DNA of 64,000 nt from Paragordius varius (Eukaryota > Nematomorpha). The stretch is from NCBI GenBank assembly GCA_964247055.1, contig OZ176052.1:6386001-6450000 (forward strand), given 5' to 3'. Shown here in pieces: positions 36,201-51,200 of the stretch (its first letter is position 1; each line of letters begins with the position of its first letter). The translations under genes were made by a program, and so were the position numbers. The notes below the pieces were generated by a model. That model saw only the letters and a program-made list of their open reading frames with translations, was not told where the DNA came from and made no database searches.

Positions 36201-39200
36201 ATGTTAGAAAAATTATTCAATTTCATAATTTAGAAATATGCTAATATATTGGTTAGATGACTTTTAAGGAGTTTGACGCCTGTCTTCTCCATATGTCTTG
36301 TTTTATTTTTCAACCTGTAAAAAGAACTTACGCTATAAATATAAAATATTATGATATTAAAAAATATGTAAACAAAAATTATTATTAAGATGTTGGCGCT
36401 TGCTATATGCATAATTATCATAATTACTATTTATGACATTTCAATTTGTGATTCTTGAAAAAGGAAACGTGAACTATACAAAATTTTATGATCAACAAAT
36501 TATTTTCATTTGTATATTTTCATCCGTGGCATTAAATATAGCTTTAGAATGATACCGTACGGCTTATGAAACTTAAATTAAAATTTAATATTTATTACGA
36601 GATTATTTAAGAGACCAAAAATATCAAGTTGCTAATTTTTTTACATATAAAACCATATTAGTCTGATTTACGAAAACTTATCATTCATTAATAACGCATT
36701 AACTTTAAAATTATATAAAATTACACAGTTGATTACTAATTGAAGCTAGTGAATATTTTGACAACACCCCCCTTACAAAAAACTCAATCTTTATAACTCA
36801 ATTCACGGGCAGTGTTTAGTTTTTGATTGGAAAATATTAGAGTTGTACTCCTTATAAAAGCATTCACTTGCGGTCACAACCGGTTTTTAAATATATTTAA
36901 ACCTACAAACAAAAATAAAACTTTGAAATTTCCAAATTTTTGCAACAAATGTTAATTCTATAACCATTACTTCAAATCAAATGTCAAACAGATAATTAAA
37001 ATCCCTAATTAATTATGCCTATAAGCATGTAAGAATTCAGACATGCTTAAACCTTTTCTGGACACGAATGATTCTCGTTTCGTGGTTTGCTTTTCATATT
37101 TTAACGATGGTAGGCAATATATTTTTGTTACTCTGAGGATTTATAGTTATAAATGTGAGTAGAAATGTATTGCTAGTTTTAATATTGCCATACATAACAC
37201 AATATTATTGACTTAAATATATTTTTCGCTTTTTCTTGCTATGAGCTAATAAGAATGCTATATACTTATCAATGTATTTTTACTGTAATTATTTGACAAT
37301 AGATCGGGTTGATATTTAATAATATATATTCATATTTTTTGAGGAAAAACTTCCAACCGATTTTAGGTCATATAATTTGTTTGATATGGTTTTGTTGTTT
37401 TTAAATTTTAACATTTATACGAATAAACTGAATATACGAAATATTATTTATTATTGGATTTTTCATATGTTTAAAAAAATTATATAGCTGTGAGTTACGA
37501 TAAAAAACATATTTACTCCTATAAGCCTTTCTATAGTCGATATCAAATTATTTTTCATTTGCTTAATCCCTGGATTTTTTTATAATTTTAGCCAGTTAAA
37601 CAATGTTTCGGTGCCGGGTGTATATATACCATTTGCACTTCAAGAGTGTCCTTGAATACTTCAAGTTGGTCCTTTAACATTTCAAGTTGGTTCTTGAACA
37701 CTCAAGTAAGTTTTTGAATACTTCAAGTTGGTCCTTAAAATTTTTAAAATTTAAAATAACCATAATTTTTGCATTTATTTTTTTATTTTATTATTTTTTA
37801 ACCTAATTTTACATATTTGTTATATATTTATTTATTTAGAAAAAAAATTTTAATTAAAAAACCCCTTTTTTACTTCAAACTAATTTTTTTCCAATTTAAC
37901 AAAATTATTAACTTTTAAATGTTTTCAATGAAAAAGTGTAAATCATAACCCAGAAAACTTACATATTTTTTAATTAGGTGTTAAAATCTTAAATATACAG
38001 TTTCTCTATTATTATTAGTTGATATTAATTTTAAATTATGTAAATAATTGAAAATAGGTCAAAAACTATAAAATGGATGAATGATTTACGATTTGATTCA
38101 TAAAAATTTAAAACAAAACAAAAAAGTCAAAGGACCAACTTGAAATGTAGGACCAACTTGAAGTGTTCAAGGACACTCTTGAAGTGCAAATGTATCTAAA
38201 AAAAATATAAGATTTTAAACCAAACTGGTGCTCATCGAAAATTTTAAAAAACAATTTTTTTATCTGACCTCAAGGGCTGTACACCATCTAGTTGTAAAAT
38301 AGCAATAAAAATTTCACTGATCTTTGACACATTTGCAAATATTTATACTCAAAATAACATTCAAAAAAATAATAATTAGTTCACTGCCATAAAAAGTACC
38401 ATTAAAGCCGCGGTTAGAGTCCACTACTATCATGTAGCAGTATTTAGTTATCCATAATGTTCGCACTTTGCCCAATTCAAATTTTTATTTTTTCGAAAAC
38501 TAACGGTCTTAGTCATATTTCGGTATATTATTTTCACACTCATTAGCCTTCTAACAAAAATCCGGTAGATAAGAATTAACCCTTATTTTATCACACTGTG
38601 CTTTCGCAAAGGTAGAGAGAGAGTTTTATTGAATCAGTGAAAAACCATTGGTACGCTATATTATTTATATAAGAAGCTATTACCTCTATAATTAGAATAT
38701 ATTTTTTCCGTAAAATAAAATATTTCATATAGCGCAGCCTTATACATGTGTAATTTTATATTGATACTAAAAATGCTGTATTTGCGGTATATTTTATAAA
38801 TTTTTATCATGTATATGTGAATCATATTTTTGGCGACTTTGAAATATTTCGGTAGAATGCCAAACTTTGTTTTAACGATTAATGGATTGGGCGCCATGAA
38901 AATCGGTCAATAAATTACTCATCTGAACCTGTTGTATTTTGTATTGAGTAAAATTATATAAAAATAATCCACCTTTTGCAATAGCAAACTTATAAATTAC
39001 ATATTTTCGATGGATTACATTTTAAAATTTATAGTATAATTAAAAACATTGCTGCGTTTAGAAGATTTTTATTTTACTCAGAATCTAGTCTCCAATACAA
39101 TATGTGCCTGATGCCGATTAGCGAATAATAAACATTTATGCATAAAGCATTTGATAAATTTTGTTTTATAATTTCACGTGTTTTCAATAAAATTGTTATA

Positions 39201-42200
39201 AAAATTTCCACCGGAAATAATGGTTGGGTAAAGTATATTTCCATAAACTATGTGTTTAAAAGTAATTTTCACCTCATCAACTTTTTAACAAAAAAATTTT
39301 AAAACAAAAAATTAGTACATTCTATCCCTCAAAAAACTGCCTGCCCAAAACCATTTGGCTTATGGATATGAGTAAAAACATTGCTTAATATTTTTTATAT
39401 TCAAAAAGAAAAAAAAACAGAAAAACATAATTTTATGCAAAACTAAAAACAAACAAAATAAAAATATTGAGAGTTTATGTAATTGACACACTCACTCGTT
39501 TGCCATTTTTCACGGTTCAAAAGCGTATAAAAACACAAAATAAGTCCTAGAAAGAACAAAATTTTAGTTAAATTAAGCATTTAAAATGGCATTCTCTATA
39601 TTTTTATTTTCATTCACATTCAAAATTACCTTTTAATGTAACAAATATTCAAGTACCTACTATATTATGGTGTGGTGTCTATATCATTTAGCAAGCCATC
39701 CAACCAACCATCAGAACCTTTTTTTCTTTCTTCTCTTTTGTATACAATATAAAACAAACAATGCATAATATATAATTTTTATATCATAAATTTTACAATT
39801 TTAATAAGATTATATTAAAAGCACACACATACAATAGTATCAATTATATTCTTATAAATGATTTTTGATTGAATAAAAAAAATCTATTATCTTTCGTCCA
39901 TTACTGTATAATCTCATTTGCACGAAATCATCAAGATTTTTCATTATCACAACAAAATTAGAAGCATTTGTTTTTTCCCCAGCATTACTGCATTAATTAT
40001 TTTCCCAGTTAAAATTTTTTTATTAACTCGTTCTTACCCTTATTATCACTTAATCATTCTTAAATTTTTTCATTAAATTATTTTTTATCATAAATATTCT
40101 TTAAATTCAAAATCACCATGCTTAGATACTATCATATTTTGTTATTGAGGATCATAATATTCTTAAAATTTGGTAATTTATTTTAAATAGTTATATCTTT
40201 TTTAAATAATATTTTAATTTATATTTATAATAGCAAAATTAATTTTTAAATTGATTACGCTAAACTAAACGATTTGGTAGCTTTAGAGCATTTTATTTTA
40301 TAAAAATTATTTGACCATAGATGTGATCATATCGACTTTTTTAAAAATAATTTCTATGAAGCCTAATTTATATAAAATTCATATTTTGGGCAAAACATAT
40401 TTGTTGTCTTTTGTGATACTTTTAGAATATTTATACATGTCAAAAAACTATCGAATGATAGCGATTAAGCCAAAAAACCAAAGTTATTTTAATTATATGT
40501 ATCTTAAAAACACCATGTAATTAAAATTGGGATAGTTTACTATCCCAGGTTTTTTTGAAAAGATATTCTATAAAAAATATTTATAACATGTCAATGCTAA
40601 TTATGTAACTTTTTTTTGTCCCGAACCTACAAAATCTTGTGTTTGTGAAAATATTTTCAATCTATTCGTATTTTCAGAACTATTAATAAAGTATCGTGTT
40701 TTTATATTCTACGGCTAAAATTTCTTCTTATATTTTCAATGCAGTAAAAATGGTCAAAATATATTTCACTATTTTGATATTTTGTTAAGTGATTTTCCAG
40801 TTTTTTGCCAAATTTTACGGCATCAATGTTGATTATAAGTGTGAATTTTAATATTGCTTAAATACATGTTAAATGTTTTAAAATAATTGATTTCAAATTG
40901 CCTGGGCACCCCAATCGTAACGAAGGAATTAAATGACTTGCGTTTAACTATGCATGCTTAAAATAATAAAAATTATCAAATTTTTTTAAATTAATGACTC
41001 ATTTAAATGGTATTGATATCTGAATGATTTTCTTTGTATCTCACATATAAAAAGAAGAACAGTCCATTGTTTATAAAATCATTTACAATGATTTAACTTT
41101 GTTTGGTTCATACAAATATTCTCAATGATATCAAATAATTTTATTTTTTTAGTTCGAGAATTGATTACTAAAAATAATTAATTTCACATGCTTTAAGGTA
41201 TGCAATTCAATATCTTGGTGATTTTTACTGCAGAATATTGATATATGAGTATCTGACGACATACAATATATATTTTTTTCATTTTTTTTCCCATTGAAAA
41301 CATACAAAAGATACATGTCTACATTGTAATAAAAATAAAATAGGGACACCTAATATCAGTACCAGGTAAAAATTATGTGTGTAAAAACCCCTTTCTTCTT
41401 ATCTTTATATAAAAGTCAAGTCATTTATATATATAGTTGATTATATATAATCAGATAACAGAAATACCATTATTATTGATTAAATATAAAACTATCCAAC
41501 CAACCAAACAACCTTTGCAAAAAATTTATTTAAGGTACACACATACAATGTGCGTGTGATCGATTGAGTGAAATTAGATCTGAAAAATATATATATTTCT
41601 AAGTATCAGAGACATATTTTAGAGTGTGTACAATTACTTACTATCTGTATAGTATCTATAATTTCAGTCGTAATTGAAATAGGGAAAGGCAGGTAAACAT
41701 ATTAATGTAACTATAATTTTAATTGGTTATCAGATTAAATTTTGATTTTTTTATCATACGCATACGGATCAAATATCAAAGTATGAAAGTCAGTTTGATC
41801 TGAAATTATAATTTAAATAATTCTTGAACATATTCATGCGTAATAAATACGGGATATTTTAGGACTCTCAACATTAAATCTGAGTTTCATTTTATCCTTA
41901 GAGATAATTATGATGAGAAAATTTTTCGATCGTTCTTGGTATGTAGGGGATGAAAGTATATTAAATCATAATTTAATTTTATATCTCTAATTTGAAAACC
42001 TTTTGTAAGAATATATATAAATCTCTTTGTGCTGAAAAAAATTATCTAATCTAAGAATGGTTATATTTTCATATTTTACTATATTTGACGTTTAAAATTT
42101 AGTATAATATTTATGAGATATAAACAGCAGTAAGGCTGTGAATTTTGAATAAATTATTACTAATTATCGCAAATATGTGCGAATTCAAATTAGATTCAAG

Positions 42201-45200
42201 GATAAAATATAATATATAAAGCATATAAGTTCCTAACTACGAAATAGCGGCAGTAATTATGATTTTAGTGTTATAGCTTGAAATTATTTAATTTTGATTT
42301 AATAAAGTTTTGAACGTCACCCCAAATGTCCTAATAGTTGGTGAATACTTAAATACTGATGTTAAATAATTGTGGGTTTTCAAATCGTATGGAGAATTAT
42401 CTAAAGCTAAAATAATATTACAGAAATGGAGGATTTTATTTTATAAGCATAGAAGTTATAAAACATAACTGTACGATTTAGTTTTTTCACCAATTTTTAT
42501 ATAAATGACTATAAAAGTACCTAATTTTTATATAGTATCATTTGCCCCAAATCTTGCTCAATACTCGGCACCTGTAGGGAATTACAACAATTACCACAAC
42601 AATCCTATCCGCCTTTTGGGTTCAGTTATACCCTTTTGGGTGCTTGAACCACAAGACACTTTTGTGGTTAAACAGAATCCGGCTACGTTAGAATGTGCCG
42701 CTAAAAATGCCCGAGATATCGTTTTCAAATGCAATGATGAGGATATGGCCAAATATCAATACCTGACTGAAACGTACCGAGACCCGCTAAGCAATGAAAT
42801 AATTCTGAAAACGGCCATAGACATTACCAGGGCTCAAGTCGAAGAATTTTATGGGCCAAACGGTTATCATTGTAGCTGTTTGGCTGTGGGCGGATCCTAT
42901 GATGAACCTAGCAAAACTATTAGTCGCTCAGCTTTGGTCCAAATTGCAAGTATATATATATGTTTAAAAATTTAACATCACGCATCATAATTTTAAAAAT
43001 AGTCTGATTAAAAAATAATCTTAGTTAGCATTTTAATGTTGGCTTATTCACCGATATAATTAATCGATTGACAACACAGTAGTGTATGATAAAAACAACA
43101 AAATATTGAATAAACAATATTCCTAACTTAAACATTACTTTGTTTATGCCAATTGACCAACTATGGTGAGAATAAGCCAGCATTAAAATGCTTAACTGTA
43201 ATATGAAATATGATATTTTGGTATATTGATTTGATCGATACATTGTTTCAATGTCGGCTTTTATAGACTATGGAGGAGTCTCTTGTACTTTAAAAATTAA
43301 CTGAAAATATTATTGTTTAATATACAGTGGCGTATGCAGTAAAAGATTGTTAGTGCAAAATAATCTTAATTAACACAAAACAGGGGGACAATTTTCATAT
43401 ATTAATTATCATTCAGTCCTATTTATAAACATATCCATAATATCCCCCTCATTAAGATTATTTTGCACTAACAATCTTTTACTGCATACGCCACTGTAAA
43501 AGGATAGAATACACAACATATTGTTTTATACAATTGTTATTTTATCTGTCTGTCTTGCGTATAGTTAGGCGCCTTAATCTCATGATAAATATCTTATTAA
43601 TTAATGCGTATATATGTATACCTTGCTACACATCATTTTTTTATTTTTATGTCGTCAGAAATCACAAAATGACAATACATAATTAAAACTAATTTTTAAA
43701 TGTATACCAAATCAAGATTGCTTAAACAGAAATAGCTTGTATACAAAGTTCGAACAAATTTAATTTATAATTCCTTTATATACTGGTGGTGTTTTTTAAC
43801 CATTAGGGGCACAAAAGGAGATTTAATCTGATGATTATCTTTATATTCCTATTTATCACAACACAACTAAACTTTGACTTTATATATTTTGACCACAATG
43901 GAAGAAAATAATTGAATAATTTGCTGAATTAATGTAAAAAAAAAGAACAAAGATATAAATAACTTTATCTATTGTATCTGCTCTCCCGCACTTTGCCCGT
44001 AAATTTTATCTCTACTCAAATCATTTTATCTACACATTGAATAAGTTAAATTGATAAAACAAACAACCTGTATAACAAAAAACGAATGATTAAAGATAAA
44101 ATTCATAAAACATGTACAATCGATATTTTGAACAAAATTTCCAAAACATTTGACCAATTTGTACTTTTAGCTATGACTAAAAGTTTAGTTAATATTAACA
44201 ATTCAGTCTACCTCTCTCAATCATCATTTATTATTCATCTCCAATCTCAGGAGAATTAGAAAAAAAAATATTCATTTTATAAGAACGCACATCCTGTGCA
44301 AATGACTAGTGTCCATAAATCATCTAAAATAAAAGTTGTGTATTTCCCTATCAATTCGTGCCATTTACCTAAATATTTTATTAGGACTCAATAAACAACA
44401 TAAAAATAAATTTAAGTATTGAATAATATTATATAAAATGATTATTATCAAATTGGTATATATTATCCATAGTCTTAAATTGTTTTACATATAAAAATCA
44501 ATAAGACACACAATTGGACTCGTATTTTATCAATGCACATCTCAATAGCTTGAAGAGTTTGTATTATATCTACATGTAAATTCTTTTATTAAACTTAACT
44601 TTTACAAGAAAAATCTCTTGGGATAAAAAAGAAATGTAATAAAAATGATTATGTATATAGGATTTACGCATATTAAATTACAATTTTGTGTTCACATCTT
44701 ATGTAGGTAAGATTAGTTTATTGTCTTACTAACTGGATTTTGTACTGCCATTTAAATAATTAATACCCGTGGAAATTATAGTAAAATCGTGGTTTTCCTC
44801 ACAAATTATCTTAAATTTGTGTAAAATATGGTCCTTGAAAATGCATTTTACTCTAATAAAACCGTTGATACATAAAATATTTAAACACCTCCCCTTAATA
44901 CATTTTTTATGGTTAGGTCTTAAAAAATATTTCGAAAAACAACCCGTGTCCATTTCCACGGAAGTCAACTCTACGGTTGAATTGCAATGCCTCCCACCCT
45001 ATGGATTACCGAAACCCGAAGTTTTTTGGATGAAAGATGGCATTCCCCTTGATGTAGATAAAGACCCTAACCTCATACTATCGAGTGAAGGAAGCTTACT
45101 CATTAGTATGGCCAGTTTGAGGGATCGTGGAAATTATAGTTGTGTCGCCAAGAATATTGCGAATCAACGCTCAACTGAACCTGCTTCTCTTAATGTTTAT

Positions 45201-48200
45201 GGTATTAATATTTTATAATTATTTTTACGTTTATGTGATATCATCCTTAAGTGTTTCAAATATTGTTTAATAATCAAGGTATAAATTGGTTTAAAGATAC
45301 AAGAATCTAAATAGTTTGAGTGGTTTTGCAATTCATTACGTAATGGAAGAAACAAAAACATATTGACACATATATGTGAAGCATTGAAAAATCTATATTA
45401 TTTCTTGTGTTACATAAGTAGGACTTCCGTCCTTTTGGTCACGGGAAACAATTTATTTTATCATAGAATGTAAATTTAGTAATCCTTTTAAATCGATATT
45501 AAAGTTACCTTAGATAAAATTACCGAATCAAACATCGGAAAAAAGATATTTTAAACGCTTGATTTGCAATAGATAATTTATATTTTTACGTAGCATAACA
45601 TTTATATGTTTAGTTGTTTTTTATAATTTGTCATCTTTCAGCAGGCTATTTGCTATTTTTCAAAAATCATGCTAAAAACTAATAAAATTAATTTATAACC
45701 ACCAATTAAAAATTATACCTATTAAAAAGTCAAATAGCATTAATACTAGACATTATGTCTTAAAACAAAATATATATTTTTGTTCTCAAAAGCATCGCAC
45801 ACACCTGTAGATATGATATTTAATATCAAAATTTTATGTGGTTGAGTTAACAGATTTTTAATAGCTTATACATCTACCTCCATATATCATTTGATTTTTA
45901 TACTTGGAATAATTTATAAAATATATAAATTTTCAGGTAAAATTATTTTAAAAAATATTAATATAAAATTTGTTTTATATATGTGTGTCGTCCGGTTATA
46001 AAAATATAATTAATTTTATTACATATTTATTTAACGAGCGTACCTCTTATTACCGCTTATCGTGTTGAAATATGATTCTTTGCGTTCGAAATGTTTCATA
46101 ATTAAATAAAAATTTGTGTTATGATTAAATATCTGGTTTTGATCTAATTATATATCTGGCTAATTTATAAATAATGTTGATTTAAAAATATTGTATTTCT
46201 GCCTGATTCACAATGTAATCATATATGTACAATGTAAAAAAAGTAAATTATTTATGTTTTTGTTTGAAAGGGAACAAACAATCTTGTTAGCCATGACAGA
46301 TATTGATTACGAGAGAATGGTTGTTTAAATTTTTTGCTTCTTTGAAAATTTATGTATGATATATATTTAGCATCATTTATATACATGCTAGTTTTAGCTA
46401 ACATATTTACACATATTTTATGAAGCATTTGAATCAAATAGTTTTTAAATAATAATATTAACCAGATAATTTTGTAATGATTTATAAAATACTATAAGTT
46501 AATCATTAAAATACAATCTATGTGGGTAAGCTTTAAAATATTACAATCTCATTAATTTTAATAAGATTTTACCGCCGGGATGATTAAAATATAAGACTGT
46601 ATTACAGTATAGTATCATCTAAAATCATTAATGATTGTAATTACTTAATTTAATATTATATCATTAATTTTTATTCTTTTTTGGGCAGACTAGATTTGAA
46701 AACATAACAATATATATTTTCTATAAGTATTTAACACAATTATATTTTTAACAAGAGTTGTGAAAAAGTTCTAAAACAATTTATAAATATTTTAGTTAAT
46801 GGCGGATGGTCGGATTGGACCGAATGGCCAAGCTGCATTGATAATTGTGAGAAGGGTTTTCGAAAACGATACCGTTTCTGCGCGAATCCGAAACCCATTA
46901 ATAATGGGCGAGATTGTTCGGGTCCCGCTGTCCAAAGAGAAAGCTGTGACATGTATTGCCCAGGTAAATTTTCTTGTATATGATAAAATGACTGTAAATG
47001 GTTAAACAAGTAATGAGCAATAATATTTTGTTGGTCGAGATGAATGGTTCCAAGAAACTTTATACAGTAAACAGCCAAATTATTGACTATAAGGGCCGTT
47101 TATTAATTGGTGATTAAAAATAAAACAAAAAAATGTATCAGAAATCACAGACTTTATTGTTTTGAAGTAAACAGGCTTATTCATTGGTAGATACTGATAC
47201 TGTTAATTGGTGAATATAGAAAATATAAGAAGAGAATACTAAAATAACCTTCTATTTTGATATTTCCGATGTTAAAATCTGTGAGAAGATCTCTATTTTT
47301 GTATAGTAAGATAGAGTTTATGACTTGTAAAGTTATGTACCTTACTTTCCCAAAGCTAATACGAATTATAAAAACTATGTATTAATCCAATCTACATGAT
47401 AAACACACGTTTGTTATAATTCTTTTAATAAATGTATAGTTAATGGAGGTTGGACCCAATGGTCCCTTTGGTCACAATGTAGTAAGGATTGTAAGGCTTA
47501 TCGAAGGCGTTCTTGCACGAATCCATCACCGTTAAATGGTGGTCGAGACTGTGGAGATTTAGATGGAAGTTTACCCTTTCAAATAGCAAACTGTAGCGGA
47601 GATTTCTGCGGTTCTGATAATGGACCTTTTCGCTTGCTTCTTACGAACGAGGGGGGAGACAATAGTATAATTTCCTCAGATTTTAATGATGAACATCTGA
47701 TTGATTTAATCAAGGGACAAATCGTCGATGATGGGGATACTAATATGGAAACAAACACAAACGCGATTGGTACACTTTATTAAATCTTAATATATTTTAT
47801 AAAACCGGGGATAAAAAGATGATAGGGGTTTCTGGCACAGTAAACTATAAATAGACAAAGTTATATTTTTTAAAGGGTATATTTTTTATTTTTTATTTTT
47901 AAGATCTTCCTGCCAATAAAACATTTTCTTAATATATATTGATGGCAAATTGTTTGGTATAAGGGAAAATATTTCACACTAAGAATCGTTTTAGACTGGT
48001 AAAAAATAGACATACTCAAAAAATTTTTAAGGATCTATTTTTTATAATTTATTCTGCTAAAAATAGTTTTTGATATTAATTTTTATTACATATGTAGAAA
48101 ATGATGAGAATTTTCATGGGCTCTCACCAGATTTTACAATTTCAACATTTGATCGAGCTGGAAACCATCGCATTAATTTACCCACACCTGATACAAACAA

Positions 48201-51200
48201 GCTTATTCTGTATATCGGCATTGCACTTTGTACCATAATTTTGATCATATGTCTCATATTTATCTTTGTCTATGCTTACAAAAAGTACAATGGGCGAAAG
48301 AATCGACAACATACCCAACCTTATGCATTTGATTATGAAGCTACGAGTAAATCTTATATCTAAAATATATTTTTTTAATTTGTCACGGTTAGTTAAACCA
48401 ATAATAAAAACAGTTTTTAATGCTTTAGTACCATATATAACTATATCTTTTAACGTTTTAGACACTTTTAGTCCATATATGAATGGTGCATCACACTTAC
48501 TTCTTGGTTTAGAACGTGAATTTAAAAAATTTCCACTGGACCACAAAAACATTGGGGATTTCTCTCCACATATATCTAACACATCTTCGGATACCAACGA
48601 TAAAGTAAGTACACCAAATCCTAAAAAAGATGCAAAGTATGGAAAACATAAAAATTATGGTAAAAATGGAAAATGGTATGATTCCTACCATTATGAAAGC
48701 ATTAATACACTGAACACAAAAAAGGATGAGAAGGATAAGACTCTGAACTCTATTGAATCTGGAATAGGTACCGTATTAATTTTTAAAACACTTTTATTCG
48801 TTGAATTTAACCATCTAATTTGTTTAGACTGTACTAAGAAATTTAATTATTTTATGTATAGGATCATCAGCATACAATGATTCTCGTAAATGTAGCAGTA
48901 GTATGTATTCAAAACGTGACCCTAAAGCAATTATGTTGCCCGGGAAAGCAAAAAGTCAAGCCTCCGATTTGGCCCAAGAACAGATTGATAAATTAGAAAA
49001 GTTTCTGCTAATGAATCAAGCGACAGTGTTTAGAAACCCCAGCCCTGTTTTTTCTCAAGATTCCCCAAATATGTCTTCCTATCGTGCTGATAACCAAAAT
49101 GAAAAGCGTCAATTTTCCGAGAATTATTATTCGGCTCAACCAAACTTTTGTTGTAACAATAATGTAAACAATCAATTGACAACATCGAATATTGCTTATA
49201 CGACCAAAAATTTAGATTTATGTCAAACATCTTCAACGACATATTATGCATCCGTTCCTTTAACCAACAATACTTATTGTAATGACACAAATCTGAATTA
49301 TATACCGTCATCTGAATGTAATGATTGCCAAACTCATGATCATTGCACCATAAGTCATAATATTAATAATTACAAATGTAACAATGATTGTGTACAAACA
49401 CAAGTTTGTGACTGGATTGACCACAAAGGATCCACTCTACGCCTAGATAATTTTGGTAAGTTATGCTAAGTATATTTTTATACTTAAAAAACAAATATTT
49501 TAGGATTTTAGTGTCTAAATTAGTCTCTATTCGCTATTCGCTATAAAAGTTAATCAAAGTAAAAGAATATTAAATTACGTCAATAATATTTTGCACCAAA
49601 CGGTACCATATATATAGTCCACGTTAAACTAAATTAAACCTAAAAAAATCCATAAAATTAAGTTTTTTCCATATTATATATATATTAATTAGTTCAAATA
49701 GATTTCTAGCTATTCATCAACCAGCCAACATATATAAAATAATTTTTTAGGCATTACAGCAATGATACCCAGTGATTGTTTTGAAAACTCCAAAGACCCT
49801 ATACATGTAGTCTTATCCTGTTCGCCTTGCGCCAACGTTAATGAATATGTCCAATCATTTTTGCCTTCAATCACTACGTCTTTAACTCCAATTACTACCA
49901 TTAGAATTCACAATGATACAAAAACTAATTTTTACTTTAAAAAACCGATGGTTTTAACATTTAATCTCGATTCTGCAAGCATTTGTGATCCAAACCCAAA
50001 ACAATCTATCAAAATCTTGCATGCAAATCCCGATACAAAGGATTGGAGGGTAAGAAATTTTTTTACCTTTTGTTCTATCTATTTGATACTTGTAAATTTA
50101 CATTTGATATTTTTTTGGAAAAACTATTACTTATATATCAATTGTTTCAAATATATTTTAAAAAATTAAATATACTTTAGCCTTATTATAATATATTTTG
50201 ATCTTAGGTGTTGGCTACTTTGGGAGAAGAAACTATCGATACTCCAATATATTGTCACCTTAATTACGATGCAACTACAGACCAGTATCAATTTCACGTT
50301 TTGACAGAAATGACTGGAAATTATTGTGTTGTGAAAACTGAACAAAATTCATCCCACTCATCCTCAGCACAACATCAACAACATTGTAGTGTTCAAACCA
50401 ACTTTTCACATTATAAAACACTAGAGAATAAGGTATGAATATATCATTGATTTTTTCGAAAATCACTTATAACTTTGATTTCTTGCATATAATGTTTATT
50501 TTAGATATTGGTTAACTGATAATTTTCTTTATAAATATCTTAAACCGTGCCATATATTTATATGATTATTTTTATTTTATGTAGCCCAATGACGCTGAAT
50601 GGACAGCACTAAATGGTACAACCCCAAAAAAATGTGATGACAACAAAATGAGGTAAAACACCGATTTAATTTTATTATTTGCATAAGTTTCTTTTTTATA
50701 TTCAAAATTATTTCAAATATGTTGCAGAAACTTCCGAAAAATCTTAAAAGAAATTTGTCCCTTGCTTGATAAACCGAGGGCAGACGGAAAAGACTGGAGA
50801 TTATTGGCAAAGCATCTAAAGATCGATAGGTTCGATTAATTTTGATTTAATAATAATTGTTATAGAAAATATTACAATTTATTAATTGGTTTTAATGGAG
50901 AGTTTTTGAACTAGGATTCTAATTTTTTTTACATTGGCAATATTAAACCTCTTTTTTATTATTATTATTATGTATATTTATAAATTATAAATGTATAATT
51001 TTTCGGATTTTTGAAGAATAATAACAAAATATTTTTTTATAACACTTAGTAGAACCGGAACAATTAGCTTTTTTGGAATGAAAAACAAGACCGTTTTTAA
51101 CAATTTGGTTGAAATATAAAAGCTATTTTTATTTCTCAAAAAAAATGCACAAATGATTGCTTTTATCTATTTTGATCATATATTAACGTTGTATCATATT

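Larger units (their letters stand above)
33368..42535. other. UNC5 intron 1, 9.2 kb
   Basis: No coding exon recognised. It holds the Helitron-like copies at 34261-35466 and the inverted tandem array at 37631-38191; the rest is AT-rich unique-looking sequence. Confidence 0.5.

Noticed and set aside
48178-48597. 139-codon minus-strand open frame
   Set aside because: Antisense to UNC5 membrane-segment and tail exons; no likeness to a protein family.
48604-48609. Strong-looking splice donor GTAAGT inside UNC5 exon 7
   Set aside because: Using it would leave phase 0, which does not fit the phase-1 acceptor at 48862; the donor after 48767 keeps frame.
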